Shown here: positions 52,649 to 61,600 of the stretch, in pieces
How positions within the stretch are numbered: position 1 is the stretch's first letter
Layout: each line of letters starts with the position of its first letter
Origin: Stictocephala bisonia
Taxonomy: Eukaryota; Arthropoda; Insecta; Hemiptera; Membracidae
Length of the DNA stretch: 64,000 nucleotides
NCBI GenBank assembly: GCA_035578905.1
Contig: JAQJVL010002181.1
Location: forward strand, 1 to 64,000
Direction: 5' to 3'
The notes under the pieces: model-generated
Seen by the model: the letters and a program-made list of their open reading frames with translations, nothing else
What the model was told of the DNA's origin: nothing
The model's database searches: none
Made by a program: the position numbers and the translations under genes

Positions 52649-54140
52649 ACAAGGAAGAACAGGTCTGGGAAAACATGATTCTAATGGCCTTCTTTTGAAT
52701 CTTAAAAAGAGTTTTTTGGCTCTCAGTACCCCATATTGAAAGACCATATATAGAGATTCTTACATTCTTACATATGAGACGCCGACACAACGTTGTGCGT
52801 ATTTTAAGGCGAATATGAATGGTTTTATGAGTGTAGGATGAGTGTGGATGAGTGTAGTCTGGTTACTAACTGAGTTCAACTATTCCTCAGAAAGGGCAAT
52901 TTATTAATAGCCCAACAGCCAGGGCAACTAAGGGACCTACAGCTTTACGTGGAATCCGAACCACGTAGTGCTGGTCCGATTTTCAGCTAATTGACAAGCC
53001 TGATACTCAGTTATCTCCCCTAAACAACATCCGCACAATGATTACCACCCAACATAGACACCCCAGACTTCTCTAGTAGTGTCCACGCCGATAGCAACCA
53101 TCAAGCGGACGCCATGTCGGTATTAAGAGGACCGAGCATCCAACCTATCGCCTACAATCTCCCAAACACTGGGTTACAGCATTGCGCAATCAGTGCCGAC
53201 TCAGCCACGTCGGAGGGGATAGAAAGGAGCGTTTATCAGACAACCGAAAATTCAGTCCAGATTTATTGTTACATCCACACGTCTTGAGAGGGATATATCA
53301 AGTCATATTAAGCTGAGAGTAATACTTATAAATTAGAAATTCGAGCAAGAGTGCACAATATAAAGGAAGACATGGACTCTTTGGGTGGCATAGTCAATTA
53401 GCACGTTGAAATGTAGATTTTCTTCCAAAAATATGCCGAGAAACTTTAAAAGATTTTGATGGATGAATTAATTTTTGATCTTAAGCAATTGATAATGAAG
53501 GGTTAACTGCCAATCTATTTAAAATAAAATAAATATATACTGAGTTTTTCTGTGTTAATTTGTTGTAAGTTTATGACAAATATAAATTAAATGTGAATTG
53601 AATAACAAATTGCATGTATTGTGCATGATATTATCTTTTCATTGTTCTTATTAGATTTTTAATTTTAGTTTAGGCTAAGATTTTCTCTTATTGCATGTGC
53701 CATGCATGCTAGTTTTAAAACTGTATTATGGACGTAACCTATTGCTGTAATATTGCTTAATGACCAAATAAAATCATTGAATCATGGTCAAACCACTATA
53801 TGAGTTTATTTGAACTAAAAAATAAATTTTGTTCAGTGGACAGCGTTAATGACATGTCATTGGCAAAAATACATAACGTAGCATTTGAAATGCTAGAGGG
53901 AAGATCGTTGAAAAACATCTTTTAATCCTCAAATAATCTGAAGCGTCTCAAACATCTACTATCGTCAATGTTTGGTATAAAACGAATCACTCTCTTCCTT
54001 TGAGGTACGATAGGAACCATTCAATGGCCACTCCTCTAATACTCATGCTGTATAATTAATCATCGTCATATAATCACGTAGCTTGGTCAAATGCTTTAGT
54101 AAGATCACATAATAATACCAATAAACGGTTTTTGACGTCT
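52648..54140 (-). mobile_element. CR1/Jockey-type LINE fragment with nested insertions
   Basis: Minus strand from 54140: CDLTKAFDQAT (RT motif A), GVAIEWFLSYLKGR, then IFANDMSL at 53870 (decayed YADD), FLGIFLEENLHFN at 53440 and ISIYGLSIWGTESQ near 52730. Interrupted by SINE-B copy 4 (52752-53225) and, at about 53545-53787, by a plus-strand LINE 3' end (AATGACCAAATAAAATCATT). Confidence 0.7.
52752..53225 (-). mobile_element. SINE-B copy 4, most complete
   Basis: On the minus strand: head ACGTGGCTGAGTCGGCACTG, body, shared block GGGCTATTAATAAATTGCCC then TTCTGAGGAATAG, tail CTACACTCATCCACACTCAT, end GTAAGAATGTAAGAATC. It interrupts a LINE RT frame between FISIT and the YGLSIWG end. Confidence 0.85.
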
Positions 54141-54363
54141 AAATGCTATACTATTTTATTGATCAAGGAAAACATAGCACTTGTATTCTTATTTTGTAAA
54201 ATCCCGTGTTTATTTAAAAAAAATTATGTTATTAATACGCCCAAATTTCCAAAGTCTGTACTCAACAGTTTTTTTAATTGTATGATATTGAAGATAATTT
54301 CGATAATTGCCTGTAAAAGTCACGCTGTTCATGTTCTCCTTTCTCAAATACAGGTCTTGGACC

Positions 54364-54699
54364 TTTTCCGTTAATTCACTACCACTACCGTTTCCGTTAC
54401 TTCACGACCACTACTTTGTTTTTTCCTAATTACGGTTAGGTTAAGTTAGGTCAGGTCAGGGTCTACTTAAGTTGATTACAAACTGGTAAATCCAATGATT
54501 GACATACTGCACTCTCCATGTGTAAGTTCTTAGAAAGTTATAAGATAAGGACAGTGATATCAAATTCCTAGCGGATAAGTATTCTGCTAACAGTAGACGT
54601 AAAAATAATTGGAGAACAGTTTTTAGAGTATTAATTAGAATATTTAGCAAGCGGTAGTGAATTAACGGAAAAAAATAGTGGTAGTGAATTAACGGAAAT
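54364..54699. repeat. Foldback-like element with duplicated terminal units
   Basis: Left arm TTCCGTTAATTCACTACCAC, TACCG, then a second TTCCGTTACTTCACGACCAC; right arm has the inverse, also twice (GTAGTGAATTAACGGAA). A TTAGG-like run (GGTTAGGTTAAGTTAGGTC) lies just inside the left arm. Confidence 0.8.
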
Positions 54700-55450
54700 G
54701 ATCCCAGGTTTTACCATTGCTAGTTTAAGATTACTAGGAAACTAATCTCGACTAAATTAACACTATATCAGATGGTTTAGAGGGTTTTTAAAGTTTCTCA
54801 GAACCCTTTCGGCATTATGGTAGATATCTTATGAACTCCAGATGTCTTTTATTTTGAATCACTATAATTAGCGCAGTTAAATATTTCCGTAACAACACTA
54901 GGATTTTTTTGTAAATCAAAGAAAGGACAATTTTTAGTATTATATTAATGATTATTATTAATCATTGTTCTATTTTTACTTTCCAAAATAATCAGGCAAA
55001 CGAAGCTAAGAAAACTTTTATTACTTTTAGCTTTATCACTATCTGATATGATTTTGTTTTCTCTATTCCTTGTAAGAATTGTTTTGATGTGCATTATTGT
55101 TAGTATTATAACAACAGTTGAATGATACTGTACTACATTATATTTTTTATTCTATAGTATAAAATTATTAATTAAACCTGAAAAACTACTTTTCTTTTTA
55201 GCAGAAGTTTTTGGAATTATGTGTCTGATTTGGAGACAGCTGATGCGTTTAGTCCTGCAGTCCGGTCCGACTTGGTAGGAACTGTCCGTAAGCAAGATTT
55301 TACTTTTTAATTTTAGGTTATAATATGACATCTTGATATGAAGCAAATACGACCATTTATAACACTTAAGGAGTAAAGTCAAGTGTCAATTTTTTATTTT
55401 CGTAATTAATTGTTGTACTGAGCTTAGATTGTATATAAAACAGTTAAAGC

Positions 55451-55629
55451 ATGAAGTTTTCACTCCCTTTATCAAAACACAACTTATATAGACTAATGAG
55501 AAATCAATGGAAAGCACATCGCAAACGTAAACTAGTACAAGCAAGTTCTTTAGACGTTTTGGACAAACACAATATGGATTATGTTGATGCTAACGAATTT
55601 GTTTCAACTCGCAGGCACATTGACTTTGA
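55451..55629 (+). CDS. MRPL37: mRpL37 coding exon 1
   Basis: ATG at 55451; donor TTTGA/GTAAGT. Encodes 59 codons rich in Arg, Lys and Leu at the N-terminus (import presequence-like), then DANEFVSTRRHIDF. Phase 2 out fits the T at the start of exon 2. A piggyBac-type TTAA site begins only 42 bases past the donor. Confidence 0.75.
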
Positions 55630-58600
55630 GTAAGTTGAACCCTTATTTATTGATTGATATAGTCTTACATTTAACCCTTTCGCTTCCGACGTCCGTTATG
55701 TGGTATTTGCAAAGACTTCCAAGGTCCTTTTTGGTGAAAATGCATTGTTTTAAGAAATATGCTATATATTTTTTATTTATGAATGGAATTGAATGATATT
55801 TGTTTTGTTTTTTTGTCATTAAATTCTCTATAAATATAATTGATAAAGTAATATTTATTAGTTAAAAAATGTTTATTTATATGTATATACATGGATAAAT
55901 AATTTTTATTTTTTTTTATTTTTGTAGTTTGAACTAACCTACAGTGCACAAAAAAAATCGTAGAACATTTTCAAGATATACATTTTAAAGATAATCTTGT
56001 TGCTAACATGCTTACAAATTTGTATGGTCTTACCTTTAAAAATTTCTGAGTTGTAGAATTTTTATTTTGAACATGTTGTTTGGAATTTTCGCCCAATTTC
56101 AACGCTAATGGGCGATCGTTCTCGTTTTCGTCTACCGTTACTCATATTTACACTTCGATATAAACACTAAACAAACTATAAAGAAGCAAATACTAATTAT
56201 GAAATAAATAAAACACTAAAAACAACTAAAAGTAATACGCAACACAGCTAACATCAAACGGACACATATGCTAAAGGTTAGCAGTAAACTACTGATTCAG
56301 AACAACAACTCAAGTTGTAAGTCCAGACGTTCAAATTCAAAGATGCGTAAAATTAAAGTTATTATTCCAAAGACGATAAAACCTAATTTCTAGTGTAACC
56401 TGTATGTTTATGCATACGTTGCTATAGTTTCATGATAATCGGACAAATTTAAGTAACTGAAAAAATATTTTCCGCGGACGTCTGATATATCGGACGTTGG
56501 AAGTTTTCGAAAAAACCATGACGTCCGATATATCGGACGTCGGAAGCGAAAGGGTTAAAAGAGACGTTATTCTAGTATATAAAAAATGTAATGGTCGAGG
56601 ACTATTAGACCTTAACTGTATATTTTTTCTTAAATGTAGGTATTCATCAAATCAAATCATTAGAGCTCCAGCCAATTTAACTGGATGGATTGGACATTTA
56701 ATTTCCCATAACATTGATATAGCCCAGGCTACATAGATGACAATTATACTGCAGGAACAGGCCTTATCATACTTTAACCCTTAAACTGGAACCTGGCGGA
56801 TTTTCTGGCACTTACAGTGCACCACATTGGCACCCGGAGGAATCTCGGCTAGTTAGCACCTGTCAGCTTAATCACTTATCATAAACACCTATTTATTTGC
56901 GATAGTGGCATCATTCAAATGCCATTAGAACCAGAGACTGGTTTCTGATTTCAGACATGTGTTTGTTTTGTTTCTGAGACGAAAGAAATGGAAATTAATA
57001 GCCTAGTAAGAAAATCGAGTTGGCAAAGTCAAAGAATAGGTGTATATTTAATTATTATTAGGCCTACTATTTTTACAGCACACATTTGACAAATGCATCT
57101 ATTTTATAGGGCATGTCTTTCTGAAAGTTGTATTATTGGTTGTATATCCTTTGTGATTATCCAATATTTTTAGCGGTAATTCTCTACTATTCCTTAGTCA
57201 TGGTTTGTTGTCAGTTACCATTAATCAAAAAAATAAAAATGTTATATATATTTGGCTAAAAATCCAAAAGTTACGTTGTATAGTAATAAGCATATGAGCT
57301 GGAGGGATAAAGTTACCAACGAAGAGGTGCTAAGAAGAGTAAAAGAAACTAGATCTCTATGGAGGCACATCCAGACAAGAAGAGACAAGTTGGTAGTAAC
57401 GCTTTTGAGACACAACAACATTATGGGAACAATAGGAGAAGGAGCTATTGAGGGAAGGAATCGCCGGGGACGACCGAGGATGGCGTACATGCAGCAGATT
57501 ATGAATGATGTAGGTTGTCTACTTATTCAGAAATGAAGAGGAAGACAGACAGAAGAGAGGAATGGCGAGCCGCTCCAAACCAACCTAAGGTTTGAGCACT
57601 GAAGAAAAAAGAAAGAATAGTTACAATAATTGAACTTATGCACTTCCATACATGGACAATCAATCCTCTCTACCTGTCCATACACGTGCAAAGGAATTAA
57701 CCCACCCACCCACACCTACACGTTCAGTTGTATTGAACCAGCCACACGTGTGTAGTGGAATCATTTTGTATTCATTTTCAATCATGAATTTCTGCTTAGA
57801 AAAATGTAAAATCAGGGAATCCGAGGAGTTGCATTGGATTGGTTTGCTTCCTACTTGGAAGATAGACAACAGTTTGTTGTAATACCTGATATTGATGGTG
57901 TTGGCTGACTGGAACATAATGCTTCTTCAATGGCTGTAATCAGAATGCTCCACACCTGATTATTATGATTTGAATAGACTTATATCACGGGATATGTCAT
58001 CTAAGCCCTCAACTTTCATCACACTTGTATGCCACAATGTATCAGAGGTTAAGGTACCCACCCGCCCACCCAAACACGTACAGTGGTATTAATACCACAC
58101 ACGGGAACAAGCCGTGAAATGCTTCAATAGTAACGATAATGCAATACGTACAGTGGTATTGACCCACCCACCCACCCATACACGCACTGTGATGTTGACC
58201 CACCCGCCCACTGGCCCACAATGCTACTGTTTGTGTATGGGCGGGCGGGCGGGTCAATACTACTGTAAGTGTATGGGTGGGCGGTTGGGTCAATACCACT
58301 GTACGTGTATGGGTGGGCGGTAGGGTCAATACCACTGTACGTGTATGGGTGGGCGGGTGGGTCAATACCACTGTACGTGTATGGGTGGGTGGGTGGGTTA
58401 GGTTAGGTTAGGTTGCTTTTAATTCAATTTCAAACATTGAAGCAAATTTTATTTTGTTATTGCATTGGCCAATTAAAATTTTTCTTGTTGATGATAGTTA
58501 GAATTTTGTTTTTCAAAATATTTAAAGTATTCTTTTAATAAACAATCGCTCAAAAGTGTAAATTCAGCTAAAACACATAATTTTGCCTGTGTACATAATT

Positions 58601-61600
58601 TATGCCTACACTAGACATTACAATGACCCATTAGAAAAACTAATTGTCTTTTACAATGGTGTCAAAAATAATAAGTTAGTTTTAAAAGTAAAACTCAACT
58701 CTTAAATTTCTTTATTTGGAATAAAGCATCTGGAACAAACAGTAAGTAATGCCATTTTTCAAACTTCCTATCATAGTAAAACAAATTTTACGTTCGACTA
58801 AAGAAGAATTTCTACTTTAAACTTCTAGAACCAGTGTTTAACATTTAAAAAGTATCTGTGGCAGGTGCTATGTGGAGGGAACTAGAAGATTGGTTTCAAC
58901 TAGTTGAACATAACATATTAGGTGCACCAAAAGTTTTGATGTAAAACATTCTTTAGTTGCTAATCATTCGTTTCAAACTAAGAATGCAATATAATTTTAC
59001 AAAGAAAGCATTTGAGCAAATTCTGAACATTATTTTGAAAGAACAATTTTAGAGAAAGTAGACAATATAAAACATACTGACAAGTTCAATAAAGACAATG
59101 GAATTGAATTAGTAGGCCTACAACATGGAAACAAATTTTAAGCAAATTTAAAGTAGAGTGCATAACATGAGGTCAGCAGTCCCCGCATTCTGTCTGCATG
59201 TCCCTGCCATTCAAGTCCTGTGAATAACAGTGTTCTTCTCACCCTGAATATGGCAGACTAATGTGGCCAAAAGGATGGTAATATTTGTACATAATATGCA
59301 TAACCTAGTGATGAGGTCGAATCCTGAAGACCAAGATTTTGTTTGGTTTTAGTGGAAGCCTATCCATGAAGTCTACAATAGTCTTTCATCATCATTAAAA
59401 ATCGAGCAAGATTATAGGGCTTTTAAGAGCAGGTTAAAGAAATTGCTGTTTGATACAGGGTTTTTACAGCGTCTGCGAATATCTGGGGCTGATAGTAGTT
59501 GGGTAGTAATTAGCAATAATTGACAATCATATAATCATTAATTTCTGAAGTTACTTGGCTAATGTAAACTGTATTGTTAATCTGGCCTAATAAATAACTT
59601 ATGTCAAATGCTGAGAAAATCATGTAAAATGACTGTACAATACAAGTTTTCCATAGAAGAAAAATTTTATTTACAGAAAATATCTTATCATATTTAACCC
59701 ACTGCTCCATGATTGAAAAGTAGTCAGGTTTATATTATGTTGTAAAAAATGTTAGTAGTTGCTATAAAGTATTTTCCCCACTGAAATTTGATCTATTTAG
59801 CTTGCACATTTAAAATGAAAGGTATGCTTGTTGCGGTTTTTTGTCCACATTTAAAATAAAAGGTATGCTTGTAGCGGTTTTTCCTCCTTATTTAAAATGA
59901 AAGATATGCTTGTTGCAGTTTTTCGTCCACATTTAAAATGAAAGGTATGCTTGTTGCAGTTTTTCGTCAATTGTGGGATTATACAAGGAAGTTCCAAAGG
60001 ATAAAAATCACCCCTTATATAAAGAGGTGCCATGTTATGTATATCGGGATCATTCTGTTCTACTAGAGGGCTTACCCCAAGCATTGGTTCTTACAAACAC
60101 TGTTCAATTGGAGTGTGACGTTTTACCTCAACAGATAAATGATTTGATTGACAGTGTCCAGCTTCCTAATCAAGATGAAATCGTAGAAAGGTAAGAAGCT
60201 TATTTATTTTGAGACTTCCAAAATTATATTAGTTGAACATATTTTGGTGTGGTTCGATAAGAACCCACTAATTAGAGTTTAATATTGATTAGGTTTGTTT
60301 ATCAATGATTTTTTTTATCAAAAACAATTATTGAATTCAAAATAAACTAAACACTTTATTTATTAAATTGATATTTGCTAAACGATACAAACTTATAACC
60401 AAACCCTTGGACACATAATAATGTTGAATAATTTTAATAACACAACAAGAATTTGTACTGACCGATACAAATACTTTGGATCTATAAAATTGTTGCTGTT
60501 GTTAACAGTGAAATAGTTCATACAAAGAGGAAAAACCAAAATACCCTTCCTCATCAGTTACTAATTTGTTTTATTTTTTGGCTTAACAAGTTTTAATTTA
60601 AACTATATTAATGTTTGTGCACCAATGTTGCTTTCAGGACTTATTTCAATCTCAATTAATTCTGAAACTTAATTAATGATTACTTATATAATGGTGAATG
60701 TTTATACAGTTGATCTCAAGGAAATTTCTCTATAAATTATTAACTAAATTACTGTGCACTTTCTTGCCATCAAACAAATTTGAATTTTGTACCAAGTGAT
60801 TAAAAATGTTTTAAGTTATGAGGTGTGAATCGAACTTATATTGTGCAGTACTTATTTAGTGTATAATTATACATAAAATCATAATATATCAAATCATATG
60901 GTATATAATATTTTATTGGTAAAAGAGATTTCCAACGTTTCAAGTTTTTTAAGTAACAATGTTTTAACAGGTGTAAAATTATGGTTGTCTTCAGGTGTTG
61001 CAATACTTACTATCTTAGCCAACATATAAAACTAATTTATATATACAGTATATATATATATTTTTTCATTTCCAACTATACAGTAGAACTCCAGTTATCC
61101 GAATCAGTTGGGATCAGACCATATTCGTATAATCAGATTTTTGTCTTAAAGAAGTCCATGTTATTTAATTACTGTATGTAATTAAAGGCATATATGTTGA
61201 AATGGGATATAAAACAATATTTTTTATGAGAAAGGGCATTTTTATTATATAATTAGTTACAGTTTAATTACATACTAATGTGTACTATTATGTGTATTTA
61301 CGTACCGTCCTGTAAACGAATGTTATTGGCAGAATTTGGATTTGTTCTTTTAAGACGGTGTTACAGTGTACAGTATTTATTGAGGGATATTATGTGTTAT
61401 TTATTGTGATAAATATGTATGTATGATTTGTCTTTATAAGGATTAAAAACATTACTCTTTGTTGTTGTATGCTTTTAGTTTTATTTATTGATTTTTATGA
61501 CATTCCAAAATTAAATCGGCCAATTGGCAATTCGGATAGTTAGTGTTCGGATAATTGGAGTTCCACTTTTCTCTTATACATCTACACAGACAGATTGTTA

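Larger units (their letters stand above)
50049..55450. promoter_or_regulatory. Intergenic region between divergent NOC3L and mRpL37
   Basis: Both start codons point away from this 5.4 kb, so both promoters and 5' UTRs (and any non-coding first exons) should lie here. I cannot mark a TATA box or a transcription start reliably. Most of the middle (50500-54700) is microsatellite, LINE, SINE and foldback sequence, leaving 50049-50500 and 54700-55450 as the likeliest promoters. Confidence 0.5.

Noticed and set aside
52381..52747. THTHTH-rich frames
   Set aside because: Translation of a TG/CGTG microsatellite.
56497..56736. Short frame covering the right end of the 55675 MITE
   Set aside because: Begins inside the MITE terminal repeat and has no family similarity or splice continuity with mRpL37.
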